Origin: Cladosporium sp. IMV 00045
Taxonomy: Eukaryota; Ascomycota; Dothideomycetes; Cladosporiales; Cladosporiaceae
Assembly: GCA_001931905.2 (NCBI GenBank)
Contig: MSJI02000906.1
Span: 205,283 to 252,369, forward strand
Direction: 5' to 3'
DNA length: 47,087 bases
A program made the position numbers and the translations under genes. Below, piece by piece: positions 21,373 through 32,036 of this stretch. Each line of letters begins with the position of its first letter. Within the stretch, counting starts at the first letter, position 1. Below the pieces are notes generated by a model that searched no databases, had not been told where the DNA came from, and was given only the letters and a program-made list of their open reading frames with translations.

Positions 21373-22595
21373 ATGGTGCTCGAAGCGATTCGCTACCAGC
21401 CTGGTAGCCTGCAAATCCTCAACCAGCTCAAGTTGCCTCATCAGGGACAGTACGATGAGGTCCGCGGCTCCGAAGATGGCTGGCACGCTATCAAGGACAT
21501 GCGCACTCGCGGAGCGCCCGCGATCGCCATCGTCGCCGCTCTGGCTTTGGCTGTGGAGCTGCAGAACAACAAAACCTCCGACGTTGCTGAGGAGGTCAAG
21601 GTGTTCATCTGCGAGAAGCTGAGATATCTGGTCACCAGTCGTCCCACGGCCGTCAACCTGGCCGATGCTGCGGGAAAGCTCGAGAAGATTGTCACCAGCA
21701 CGGCATCGAAGCCGGATAGCGATGGTGCTGCTGTTTCCAAGGCTTACTGTGATGCTGCCGCTCGCATGCTCATTGACGATGTGTCTGACAACCAGGCGAT
21801 TGGAAAGCACGGTGCGGAGTGGATCGCGAAGAAGGCTGGCGGTGGGCAAGTGAGCGTTATCACGCACTGCAACACAGGGTACGTGAACAGGTAGCAATCG
21901 ATGAATTGAAGTGTGTACTGAGTCTGTCCAGCTCGCTCGCCACCGCGGGCTACGGTACGGCTCTGGGTGTTGTTCGTTCGCTGCACGCCAACGGCAGCTT
22001 GAAGCATGCGTTCTGCACCGAGACCAGGCCCTACAACCAGGGCTCTCGCTTGACTGCCTTCGAGCTGGTGCACGACAAGATTCCCTCGACTCTGATCACC
22101 GATTCCATGGCTTCCGCCCTGCTCCGTCTCAGAGGACCTTCTGAGAACATCGCCGCCGTTGTCGTTGGCGCAGACCGCGTTGCAGCCAACGGTGACACAG
22201 CCAACAAAATCGGCACCTACCAGCTGGCCATTACCGCGAAGCACCATGGCATCAAGTTCCTAGTCGCAGCTCCTCGCACCACGGTCGATCTCGCCACCGC
22301 GTCTGGACAAGACATTGTCATCGAGGAGCGTCCCGGGAAGGAGATGACTTTCGTCAAGGGCCCCAGGTTCGACGGCGTGGATCTCGATCTCTCCCAGGTA
22401 GAGACTGTGAGTATTGCGGCGAACGGCATCGGCGTCTGGAACCCGTCGTTCGACGTCACGCCCGCGGAGCTGATCGATGGTATCATCACTGAAGTCGGTG
22501 TGGTTGAGAAGGGCGAGGATGGAAAGTTTGACTTGACGCTTGCGATGGAGGCGAAGAATGAGGGTGTGAAGCCGAATACCGTCGGCGGTCTGTAG
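21373..22595 (+). CDS. MRI1: Methylthioribose-1-phosphate isomerase (2 exons)
   Basis: Methionine-salvage enzyme converting 5-methylthioribose-1-phosphate to 5-methylthioribulose-1-phosphate; it belongs to the eIF2B-alpha/beta/delta-like fold. Exons 21373..21878 and 21932..22595, 389 aa. The 53-base intron (GTACGT ... CCAG) joins GG|C so that HCNTG runs into SLATAGYG. Family features are [10 protein letters not shown] near residue 45-53, the catalytic Cys about 166 in THCNTG, the catalytic Asp about 250 in [12 protein letters not shown], and [15 protein letters not shown]. The C-terminal part has [15 protein letters not shown], also typical. HCNTG and GADRVA.NGD distinguish the isomerase from the true eIF2B subunits. 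Length matches fungal orthologs. Confidence 0.95.
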
Positions 22596-22799
22596 AGAAA
22601 CATCTCCAGGCACTGCATGAAATGATAGCATTCCGTCCTATGACCAGCCTGCGGTCCTGTATATCGTCTTCTTTGGTGTCTCCCGCATGTTGCTGCCCTC
22701 TGCCCTTATACACTGGCGACAGAATTGGGGTATATTCTCTTTCGTGATGCGCCGTTATTCGTGCCCTGGATTCAAAGCTGTCCGTATATCGCTCACACT

Positions 22800-23100
22800 T
22801 CAGGAGCTCTCCGATGACTTCTCTGCGCCATTTGTGTCCGCCTGTTCCTCACGTCCAGACTCCGCGTTCGTCTGATTTCTCTCGGCCTGTGCCAGGAGCT
22901 CCTCGATCCTCGCTTCCATCGCCGTGAGCTGGTTCTCCAACGCCGTCGCCGTTTGCTCGCCTTTGGCTAGCTCTTGGAAAGCCTGTGAATGTCAGCTACA
23001 TGTATGCGCAGATCAGGCGCGAACGTTAACATACCTTAGCCAGATCAGCCTCATCGGATCCATTTGCATCAGCGCTCGCGACTGGTCTATCTGGTGCCAT
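22800..23100 (-). CDS. Small coiled-coil protein of unknown function (2 exons)
   Basis: An 82-aa protein not visible as one open frame. Exon 1 is complement(23035..23100), 22 codons starting MAPDRPVASADANGSDEADL. The intron is complement(22983..23034), 52 bases, with donor GTATGT and acceptor CACAG. Exon 2 is complement(22800..22982). The join is phase 0 and gives LAK|AFQELAKGEQ. Residues about 23-58 form a regular amphipathic helix with leucine/alanine heptads (ALENQLTAMEARIEELLAQA), followed by an acidic, Ser-ending tail. The good splice sites and the strong helix support a real gene. I do not recognise the family; a small subunit of a larger complex is a guess. Its start lies 290 bases from the divergent GGCT-like gene. 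Confidence 0.68.
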
Positions 23101-23390
23101 CGTTTTTGTGATTCGTGAGCGGTCTGGGTCGTGCGAGATGATGCCGCTCCAAGGTGATGTTCATCGTCGTTGGTCGGCGAAAGTTGCTTCCGCTTGCCGC
23201 GTCTCCAATCTCCGTTCCCGACGTCAATGAGAGGTGCTTTGGTAATCCGCCATCTAGCCTTCATTCTTGCTGTCTATTCTTTCAGAGTTGCTCATACCTA
23301 ATCATTTTATTGAGTCAGGAATAGTTCCGCTAGTCTACTGTTGCCCAGGAACTCTACTGTCCGTGACTATAAGATTCTTGCATTGCAATC
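23101..23390. promoter_or_regulatory. Divergent promoter between the coiled-coil gene (-) and the GGCT-like gene (+)
   Basis: 290 bases between two opposite start codons. The short spacing suggests a shared bidirectional promoter. No named motif is claimed. Confidence 0.5.
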
Positions 23391-24554
23391 ATGGCGCTTC
23401 CGATTGTCGCCACAACTACCACTCCGCCCGATCGAGCATTAGCATCGGCACGGCGGGTCGAACAGAAAATGCGTGAAATGGTGTCGAAGAGCTCGGCAGA
23501 GTATCCTCTGAAAATGGCCGCGTCCCCAACTGCTCGCGACCTGCACGACTACCTCGCACAGTCTGATGCGCAGAGAGGGACAAAATTGTACCTTGCATAT
23601 GGCTCCAACCTTTCAATCGAGACCTTCCGGGGCAAACGTGGCATCAAACCTCTTTCTCAGATCAACGTTCAGGTTCCATCTCTTCGTTTAACTTTCGACT
23701 TACCGGGACTGCCTTATGTTGAGCCTTGCTTTGCCAACACTGGACGGAGGGACCCAAAACACGATCCTCCAAGATCTGCTCATCAATCCGTCTTCGACGA
23801 GAAATCTAGATCACCAGAGCGACAGCACGGTCGAAGAGACTATCACAAAAACCGATGGCACAAAGGCCTGATAGGCGTGGTCTACGAGGTCACGCCCGAG
23901 GATTACGCTCACATCATCGCAACCGAAGGTGGCGGATCATCATACCAGGACATCCTCGTCGACTGCCATCCCCTCGACTCTTCAGATCCCACCCAGAGCG
24001 TTCCCCAAAACCCAACCACACCACCTTTCAAAGCTCACACTCTCTTCGCACCCGCCACCCAGCCAGGCGAGGAACCGCCCAAAGACGGCGGCCGCTTCCA
24101 GCGCCCTGGCACGAGCTACGCGCAACCTTCCGCCAGATATCTCAAGCTCCTCACAGACGGCGCTGCCGAATGCGGCTTGCCCAACGAGTATCAGGACTAC
24201 CTGCATGCGATCCATCCATACACCACGACGACGCAGAAACAGAAACTCGGGCGGTTTATCTTCACCTCGCTGTGGCAGCCTTTCATCATTCTCATCTTCG
24301 CTTTGGGCAGCATGTTTGCGGACAAGAATGGCGTTCTGCCCGGCTGGCTTAAAATGTTGACCGCTGCGGTTTTCAAGTCTTGCTGGATTAGCTATGATGG
24401 CATGTTCAAGCCACTATTTGGGGATGGAGAGAGGTCGATTCCTGATGGTGGTGATGATGCGCCTGATGATGTGGTGGTGGATGGTGATATAGGAGAAGAT
24501 GTGAAGCGTCCGCTGTTGGATCTTGAGGAGAGCGCACATATGGCGAAAGCATGA
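23391..24554 (+). CDS. Gamma-glutamylcyclotransferase-like protein with C-terminal membrane segment
   Basis: Single-exon protein of 387 aa. The GGCT fold is marked by the substrate-binding LYLAYGSNLS (residues 66-75), the region VQVPSLRLTFDLPGLPYVEP, and a later ATEGGGSSYQD whose Glu is the likely catalytic acid/base of the family. GGCT enzymes release 5-oxoproline from gamma-glutamyl compounds, as in glutathione turnover. Unlike the compact ~190-aa enzymes, this one continues with a linker, a hydrophobic stretch at about residues 289-312 (LWQPFIILIFALGSMF) that looks like a membrane anchor, and an acidic Asp-rich tail. Similar longer fungal proteins are related to GliK, but no biosynthetic cluster surrounds it, so a general housekeeping or detoxification role is more likely. 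The substrate is unknown. Confidence 0.8.
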   Translation: MALPIVATTTTPPDRALASARRVEQKMREMVSKSSAEYPLKMAASPTARDLHDYLAQSDAQRGTKLYLAYGSNLSIETFRGKRGIKPLSQINVQVPSLRLTFDLPGLPYVEPCFANTGRRDPKHDPPRSAHQSVFDEKSRSPERQHGRRDYHKNRWHKGLIGVVYEVTPEDYAHIIATEGGGSSYQDILVDCHPLDSSDPTQSVPQNPTTPPFKAHTLFAPATQPGEEPPKDGGRFQRPGTSYAQPSARYLKLLTDGAAECGLPNEYQDYLHAIHPYTTTTQKQKLGRFIFTSLWQPFIILIFALGSMFADKNGVLPGWLKMLTAAVFKSCWISYDGMFKPLFGDGERSIPDGGDDAPDDVVVDGDIGEDVKRPLLDLEESAHMAKA

Positions 24555-24825
24555 TACACGTAGGTAATCAAAATTCATTGTTTTTTGATTGCTTCTGAGC
24601 GTCCAATTTATTAACCGCTATTGGCAAGCATCGTCGTGCGAGATGTGGCTTTGCGTGGGCTGCTTGGGGGAAAGAGAGGAAGGAGCCTCTCGACTTCTCG
24701 CTCCTGCCAACTTTACCCACAAGAGCTTATTTGCACTTCAGGCATCAGCCTTCACCAACTTCACTCCATCCATCTCCTTTCATCCCATCCATCTCCAGAG
24801 ATGCGCCACTCGCGGCGAAGGCATC

Positions 24826-27800
24826 ATGACGCCTCAATTCAACTCGCAACTCAGCCATACAATGCTCAACGTCAGCGAAGACCACTCCTCATCCGCCGCT
24901 CAAAGCTCTCCTGCTGCTGCAGCGAAGCAAACCGGAAGACTCTCGTCGAGCAATCGCCGACTTTCTCTCAGAACAACCAAGTCGGACCCACGGCGTTTGA
25001 CACTGCAGACCTAGTCGAGGACTCACTGCCACGCGACGTCGCGTCTTACCAGAGATATCAAGTAGATGCCGACGATGAAGAGGATCTTTACTGCGTCAGT
25101 CCGAAGGGGAAGGCGAAACTTGACGCGACTAGAGCGACGATGAGCTCGCAGAAAGAAATGGTAGGTCTTGTTGATGCAGTGATTCTAGACGTGTAAGCTG
25201 ACTCCCACAAGCCAGCGGCCTTACCGAAACGGAATATTTTCGATGAGTTTCTGGAAGAAGGGGCGGTCGCTGCTGCTCCTGTCGTGAAGAATGATATCAT
25301 GAGGGAAACAAATGCGACTGGCAGCCTGGTCTACCTGCAATTACGAAGATACGAAGCCGAGAGCTACTGATCTCAAAAGAAAATCGGATGGGGTCCCGCC
25401 GTGAGCGGCACTCGAGGCCCTGCCAACGCGGGCATAGGTGATAGCAGAGGAGCGACCCAACAAGTTGACGAGGGCAAGGTCACAAAGTCCAAGAACAACA
25501 AAAAAACCAACACCAAGAAGACGACTACGCAGATTCCAGAAGACGTGCCGGACCACCATCCACTCCGCACAGTCTCCTCAACCTCGTCGCGATGAAAAAT
25601 CACAGGCCGTGAAGTTATTCCAAAAGCCTCTAACCAGGACGAGGACCCGCAGATCAACAACCCAGCAACTTTGAATCCGAATGATGTGACTGCCAAACAA
25701 CCAGCGACAGCGAAGTCTGCAACTTCTGAGCAGTCGCAGCACCAAAAAAGTGATAATCGAATTCGACCACAACGACAAGCGAAGAAGACTGCTCTCGACA
25801 AGCTGAGGGCCAAACGCAACGAGGGAGACAGCGACCATGACGATGACATGGCCGATGGCGAGCAAGCAGCAATATCGCACACCAAGGAGCAGAAGACAAG
25901 CGGGAAAGTCGTCAGCAAAGGCGGTGGATCGTCCAAACAACTCCCAACACCTATTACAAACGGCAACATCTCCCACAGCACCGCGAGGCCTTCCCAAGGC
26001 AAACTGAAATCACTGAAGTTGATGCCGACTTCCACGACGCAAAATCGACGAATGTGAAGCAGAGCACAGATTTGAAGACAAATGCGACACGTGGCTCAGG
26101 CGGGAATAAAAGGCAAAAGGTCTCCTCCTCTCCTGAAGCACCTTCCGAGCATGCTGCAGGACAGCCATCTCTCCAGCACGGAACAGAAGCGTCCGAGCAC
26201 GATGAAACAGATCCCAAAATCCACGCTCGCAGAGAGCCACGTCAAAGCATGCAGCTGACAAGCGACCCGGAACCTTGAAGCGACCAGCCAAGTTCCAGTC
26301 TAGTGGTAGACAAGGAGTTCAAGCAGCAGCCCCCAACTTGTCCAGGGCTGCTTCATCGAAGGGCAAGAGACGTCACAAGCTTCCGAAAGCATCAAAGACG
26401 CCTCCGGTCAAACCAGGCACTACGAGGCAGAAGATGCAGTCAGTATCCGTAAAGGAACGAGTCAGCAAAAGCAAAAAGAGCGCTCAACTGCAAGCATCTT
26501 CGGACACCACAAGCCTAGCAGCTACCAAGGCTCTTCGTCCTTCGAAGGACCAGAATCTGACCAAGCACAACAAGCAAAAGCCGAGTCGCCTGGCTCTAAG
26601 ACGAAACAGACTTCGCAACATAGTGAAGACTCCTCGGCTCAATTGATACCAGCACCGATAGACAACGTCAAGGTACAATCCAAAGTAGAGTCAAGGTCTG
26701 CAAACTTGGACCCGAAAGTCGGCTCTTCCCAGGCGAACGCGATCATGATCGAACAAGACGCAGAGTCAGTTCATCCTCAAGTCCAAGTCCAAATCCCCCC
26801 AAGGATGTCGCTCAGATGAATGCCAACATCAGCGTTGGGCCGTCTCGTCAAATCGCTGCTTCAAGACCGCAAACACCAGCAATGCTACCATCATCTCCGC
26901 CTGTATCTGAAACGAATACCTGCCATCCGTTTCCCAGCGACAAACCAACGATCATCGCCTTTGGCAAGCAAGGACCACGGAACCAGGGTGCTACTCCTGG
27001 TAGGAAGCGTGGTCTCACTCCACACAGACCACTCCTGGAGTACGGTGAAGCTTCTCGGACAAAGTCCGCAGCAAAACCTAGGTCTTTCACCGAGTTGATT
27101 CAAGAACAAGACGAACACCACTTCATGTGAACCACGATTTCGAAGGGACAACTTTGATCAATGACGAAAACAAATCGACGAGCAGCCCACCGCGTCTCAG
27201 TCACGATGCCACCACCAGACAAGAAGAGCAAAAGATTAATCAAACCGGCCAAGATGGATGACGACCCGACCGACCTAGCGATGTGCCTGTCAAAAGGATA
27301 CCAAAACCATCAACCACTGTGTCGACGCATGCGACTGTACAGGTCAACGAGGTACCAACAGCGACGGCAACGAGCAATACAGCCAACACCAGAAACGTTC
27401 TCAGAAAAAGCGTCCCAACCAAATCGGCCAACACAGCGAAGAAAACAGGAGCAACACAACGCGCCCAGATCAAGCGGAAAAGAGAACACGAGGCAGATCC
27501 GGAGAAAGGCCACAGGTCAAAGAAGCCAGACCATCGCAGAAAGCCACTCAAGTCTTCCCTCAAGCCACTGTTCTCTCTGCAGGACCACAACATCACAAAT
27601 CAACCCAATCAAGCAAAACGAACGAAGACGCAGTCGACCAAGTCGTCGCACCACAGAAGCTTTCCCAGGCGTCGACATTCTTGGAAGTCCGTACCCAAAG
27701 ACCTACAAGTTCCCATTCAAGCTACTGCGCTGGAAGCTTTCATGCACCATGCCGGGCTATCAGATGATACATTCCAGAATTCTGATGAGGATGCCGTGCC

Positions 27801-28615
27801 CAAACTCAAATTCACCGCTATACCTACAATTGCACCTGCTGTTGACAGAGGCTTGTGTCGAGCAACGAGAAGCCTGTTCCAGCAGCACCGCAAGAAAGCT
27901 CGAAAGCCGTATCCAAGATTGCATCCGGACCATTGGCCCAGGACTTTCTTACTGCAGACCGAGCGCGACCAAGAGATAGTGACCCATTCACAAGATCCCT
28001 GAACACGTTACTGTCTCTGAGCACGATGATCCCAAGCTGGCTTTCGAACGGATCATCCGGCAGAATCAAACTGTGGACGCTCGCAACTCCACTGAGACGG
28101 ATGACGAAGAGCAAGACGAGGACGACGGCGACACAACACTGGTTCAGGAGGACGAATCCGAAGGCGAAGCCAATACCTCTAACACAGACGACGCACCAGA
28201 TGCCATCAAAGCAAACGCCGCCTCAGAGGTCCTCAAGGACGTAGGCGACTGGCGCCACACCCTAAAGCCACACCAAACCCACCTCTTCGACTCGCTAGTC
28301 GTAGCCTCGCACACTCTCGTACAGCACATCGTCGACAGCGAAACGGCGCAAAACGACATCGTCGCAGATTACTATCGCCGCGGCGACATCATCGTCAAGG
28401 AGTTGCAGAAAACTCACGCCAGTGAGTATCGGCGGTACCAACAGAATATGCAAGCGTGGAAGAAACGAGCTGCAGACGAGCTGGCCGCTCAGGGGACGGA
28501 GTTGAGGAAGAAGATGAAAGACGGCGAACGAGCGAAGGCAGAGTTGAGGAAGGCGAAACGCGACTGGGGTGAGGTTGAAGAGGCTTTTGGGGAGCTTCTC
28601 GCTGGCTTGTCTTAA
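24826..28615 (+). pseudogene. Disrupted large gene: disordered protein with C-terminal helical domain
   Basis: No single frame covers this stretch, yet coding-like protein can be followed through it. By codon start mod 3 the good frame is 1 (24826 to about 24990), 0 (to 25160), intron 25161..25211 (GTAGGT, GCTGAC, AAG acceptor), 0 (to about 26040), 2 (to about 26275), 1 then 0 (to about 26700), 2 (to about 27110), 1 (to about 27850), 0 (to about 28000), 2 (to the TAA at 28613). In-frame TGA codons also occur at 25368, 25593 and 27259. The product would be Lys/Ser/Gln-rich and mostly disordered, with acidic blocks such as DDEEQDEDDGDTTLVQED. It ends in about 115 residues of helix (HLFDSLVVASHTLVQHIVDS onward) rich in Glu/Lys/Arg. 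The last ~200 codons are intact. An alternative start is the ATG at 24801 in frame 0. I do not recognise the family. A gene with several unseen introns or a badly sequenced gene are alternatives. Confidence 0.55.
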
Positions 28616-29160
28616 GAGCATGTTGTTGATTTCGGGAGTCTTTGGCGACTTCAAGGCGCCATTGATTGCTAAGCGGTCTGGTGTTACGGGTTCGATATAG
28701 CTTGCTTCTTTTTCTACGCAGGTGTTAGCAATCTGCGCTGACCGTCGAATAATCGAATTAGCTCGGCACTCAGGTGTTCATTATGTAGCATGCCATGGAA
28801 AGCAATCATCAATGTCGTCGCGATTGATCAAGTCCCAAAACATCTGACGTAGGCGGGCGATACAAACGTGCATTCGCATTCAATGGGAACGAAAACTCGC
28901 CCACAAATTGTTCAATAGTGTCTTCATTTGCATGTTGCTTTCCCTTCAGGCTTCGGCCATCATGCGGCGCCCGAAACGCCTCGCCATGTGCAGTATGCAT
29001 GTCCATCGTCTATGATACATTCGAGCTCTTGTCTCTTGTGTCGTGTAACTTGTTCTTCCACTCCTGCGTATGCTCGCGCCTTCATGTCCCCCGGGAACCC
29101 CGCGATGACCGCAAAACCAAGGAGCGCAGCCTGCTCGCCTCCACGCCCTTCATTATCCGC
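28616..29160. other. Convergent intergenic region
   Basis: 545 bases between the end of the disrupted gene (+) and the stop of PUP3 (-). Both 3' ends point into it, so it should hold two terminators. The plus-strand short frames are not gene-like. Confidence 0.5.
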
Positions 29161-29903
29161 TTAATCCTGTCTGCCCTTCAAGAGCCTCTTGGTGACCTTG
29201 TCCTTCTCGATGATGTACACGTACGCTCCCCAACCGGAAAGCGCATCTCTGTCCACCGCGTTGAGGAGCGCCTGCGAGATGGTTTCGAAGAGGTCCTCGG
29301 GCTCGAGATCAGGTTCCCAGAGACCCTCGCAGGTTCCGAAGAGCTGGTCTGATGCCGTGCCGGCCACGATGAAGTCCTTGGCGAAGTCGATGCAGCCGAT
29401 GCTGTCGAATCTGTGCGATTTCTCGTCAGCTTGCTTATCCTCGCATGATGAAACTGCCTTTCTGTATCAAATACATACCCGCAAATGAATGGCTTCCCAT
29501 CCGTGCCATTGATGCCCGCGACGACGGGGCTCACGAACCAAGGGCCGAACCGCCTCTCGTACAGGCTGCTGCTGACGAGGTTGGCGAAGGTCTGCGGGCT
29601 GCAGTCGCGCTCCTCCCGTAACCGGTACATGTTGTGCTTGTATCTGAACAGCTCCGAGACCGTCTGCACGTCCGTCGCCAGCCCCGTCAGGCCCAAGTGG
29701 ACTTGACTGCCGTACGGGAAGATCTTGGGGAAGTTGTTGCTGACCGTCAGCGCTTGCATGCCCAGTCGCAGGTCGCACGCGATCGCCACGCAGTCTTTGC
29801 CGACCATGGCTACGCAGGCTCCGCCGTCTGGAGGGGTGTTAGTGAGGTCGAACCTCATTGGATGGCATGGGCAATTCGTACTTATGGAGAAAGGCGAGGC
29901 CAT
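29161..29903 (-). CDS. PUP3: 20S proteasome subunit beta-3 (3 exons)
   Basis: Non-catalytic beta-3 subunit of the 20S proteasome core. Exons are complement(29882..29903), complement(29479..29827) and complement(29161..29410), 206 aa, almost the same length as yeast Pup3. Intron 1 has GTACGA, a CTAAC branch and CCAG; intron 2 has GTATGT and CACAG. The spliced start reads [20 protein letters not shown], as expected for beta-3, which has no cleaved propeptide and lacks the catalytic N-terminal Thr. Other landmarks: [18 protein letters not shown] [39 protein letters not shown], and the C-terminal [24 protein letters not shown]. It is divergent from the mL59 gene. Confidence 0.97.
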
Positions 29904-30281
29904 TTTGAGTGTTGTGGTGGTGTTTGGAGGGCTGTGTGAGGTTGCCGACGTCAAGTGAGACGGCTGGAAGAGACAATGTCCGCTGTTGAGGACTCAATTA
30001 TAGCGGTGATGAGGTTATGGTCGTCAAGATGTGGTTGTGTTGTGTCGAGAGAAGGTCGTGAAAGCAGTGATGGTGAAAGGTGATGTTTGTCTTGTACGAG
30101 AGCTCTCTCTATACCGACGATGGACCTCTGAGGCAGCTGCTCTGACGCGCGCAGTTGGAGCTGGCGCTGGCGGAGACGGAACGTTCCGCGCGCGGGAGCC
30201 GAACTTCAATTCCATCTAGACAAACGAAGGGGAGCGAACTATACCAGTCCTTGGATCATTCATACATTCACAACACCAACT
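29904..30281. promoter_or_regulatory. Divergent promoter between PUP3 (-) and mL59 (+)
   Basis: 378 bases between opposite start codons. I looked for an Rpn4/PACE-like GGTGGCAAA proteasome element and did not find an exact match on either strand. Confidence 0.5.
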
Positions 30282-30857
30282 ATGGCTTCAACAACACAAC
30301 ACATTGCCCTGGCCCAGAGCCTTCATCCCCGGCTCATCCGCTTCTTCACGCGCTTCCCACCAGCAGCCCTCACCGGCGCCGCGCAATCCGCCGCCGAACC
30401 CGTGCAAATCGCAGAAACCACATCTCCCTCCGACCCCAACGCAACCGCCACCACCACAACAGCCGAAACCGCGCCCGAACACACCTACCCTCGCAACCGC
30501 AACCCCTTCCTCCCTTTCAAAAACCCCGCCACCGGCAACTGGCACGCGCCCCACTACTCTCTCCGCCGACAAGCCGAGCTCTTCAAGCTCGCAGTCGCCC
30601 ACGATGTTCTACCTTTGATGCCGCGCTCGCCCAAACACCCCGAGGTCAAGGAGCAGAAGCGCATCGAGAACGGTCTCAGAGTCCAGGGTACGGGTATTGG
30701 CAAGAAGGTCAAGGGTAAGATGTGGGAGCGCACGCTCAAGGGCCGTCTGGAGGACAGGAGGAAGGCCATGGAGGGTATGCCGGAGATGATCAGGCAGTGG
30801 AAGGAGAGAGGCCACGGTCGTGGGTGGAAGAAGTGGCCTTCTGGAAAGGCGGCTTGA
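30282..30857 (+). CDS. MRPL25: Mitochondrial large-subunit ribosomal protein mL59 (MRPL25 type)
   Basis: Single-exon protein of 191 aa; a fungal component of the mitochondrial 54S ribosomal subunit. The diagnostic part is NPFLPFKNPATGNWHAPHYS followed by LRRQAELFKLA, then a basic C-terminal region (GTGIGKKVKGKMWERTLKGR ... GHGRGWKKWPSGKAA). The N-terminus (residues 1-35, HIALAQSLHPRLIRFFTRFP) is amphipathic with Arg residues and fits a mitochondrial targeting or assembly segment. An Ala/Thr-rich low-complexity insert at about 36-65 makes it longer than the yeast protein. No intron is seen. Confidence 0.88.
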   Translation: MASTTQHIALAQSLHPRLIRFFTRFPPAALTGAAQSAAEPVQIAETTSPSDPNATATTTTAETAPEHTYPRNRNPFLPFKNPATGNWHAPHYSLRRQAELFKLAVAHDVLPLMPRSPKHPEVKEQKRIENGLRVQGTGIGKKVKGKMWERTLKGRLEDRRKAMEGMPEMIRQWKERGHGRGWKKWPSGKAA

Positions 30858-32036
30858 TTTGCGAAATTCTGTTAGTCTTGAGAGACGTTTCAGGTCTTTT
30901 TCGACATTTCTGCTTCCATTCCCCTGAAGGGTGGGTGGGATAAAATCTTGCATGGAAGGGCGAGTCGTTCTGACTGCAAAACATTTTGGCATGGCGTTTT
31001 GTGTATATGAGTAAGCATCTCAAGGGTGTTGAGGAAAAGCAAGAGGGAAAGAGAGGGTCGGCATCATGCAGTGCGCCGGCTGTTGTACTATAACCATTTG
31101 TACGAGAGATAGATATTCCCGACAGGCGTAAATTCTGGCAGCACGCACGAACTATTGTGGGCCAGAGAAGCGACCCGTCGTTTGCATGTAAATATTCTTG
31201 GAAGCTTTTTGAAATACATTGAACAAACTCGCCAAAGCAAAGGGTTATATATATTACTCTTTTGCAAGCCTAATTCCTATCACTCGCAGAGCTCAGCCTT
31301 AAAATCGCGGTCCGTGAGAGTTGGCTTCGATTTCTCGTACCGAGATGCTGTCGATAATTCCGAATTCGAGAACGCAGGCCTAGATTGTCACCAGAGTCGA
31401 GCCAACAGGAAATTGTCGTCGAGCTCAGTCTTCAATCAATGTGTTTCAAAGTTCGCTTAATTGATGATTCGCCATCGACGCAAACACTCACACGTCTCAG
31501 GGAGACGGTGTGGAGGTATGAATGTAACTCGATGTAGCGGGCCAGAGAGGGCAGAATTACTTTTCAAGCCAATAATGAACGAACAACATTCAAGAGGCAG
31601 GACTCATTGAGTTTACATCCATCTTAGCGATCGGTAGAGCAATTAAAGAAGGCAAACCAGTGTGCACTCTCGTGGCGTTTTTCAATTCATGATACCTAAT
31701 AGAGATGCTGCCAATGCTATCAACGGACGATCAAACAACATGACGTCGATAATTGTTGATTCCCAACACAATGATGCTCACAGACTCATCAAGAGCAGTA
31801 ATGTACTCCTAGATAAAATCGTTCAAGAAGGGGGGTCATCGAAGTGAGGTCAAATGTGAGTGACGTCACGCTATATCCATGTCACGTTCTAAGATTTCCA
31901 CAAGAATGAAAGTGGACTCCTTTCTCAACTCCAACATGACCCACTGATATCTGGATCATTCCTATTCTGTTTTGGGTTTCTTGCTGTTGGAGACGACATT
32001 TCTGGCCTGGAGGACCAAAACAAGCTACAGCTTTCC
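30858..32036. other. Intergenic, relatively AT-rich, no gene seen
   Basis: About 1.2 kb between mL59 and the multi-TM gene. Longest frames are under about 100 codons, with no recognisable product. It marks the start of the gene-poor stretch that runs to about 40.5 kb. Confidence 0.5.

Noticed and set aside
23391..24554. Part of a gliotoxin-like biosynthetic cluster because of GliK similarity
   Set aside because: No peptide synthetase, P450, transporter or other cluster gene is in the window; family resemblance alone is not evidence.
27161..27979. 272-codon frame as an independent gene
   Set aside because: It overlaps two better coding frames of the disrupted gene and has Arg/Thr/Gln-rich composition without a domain.
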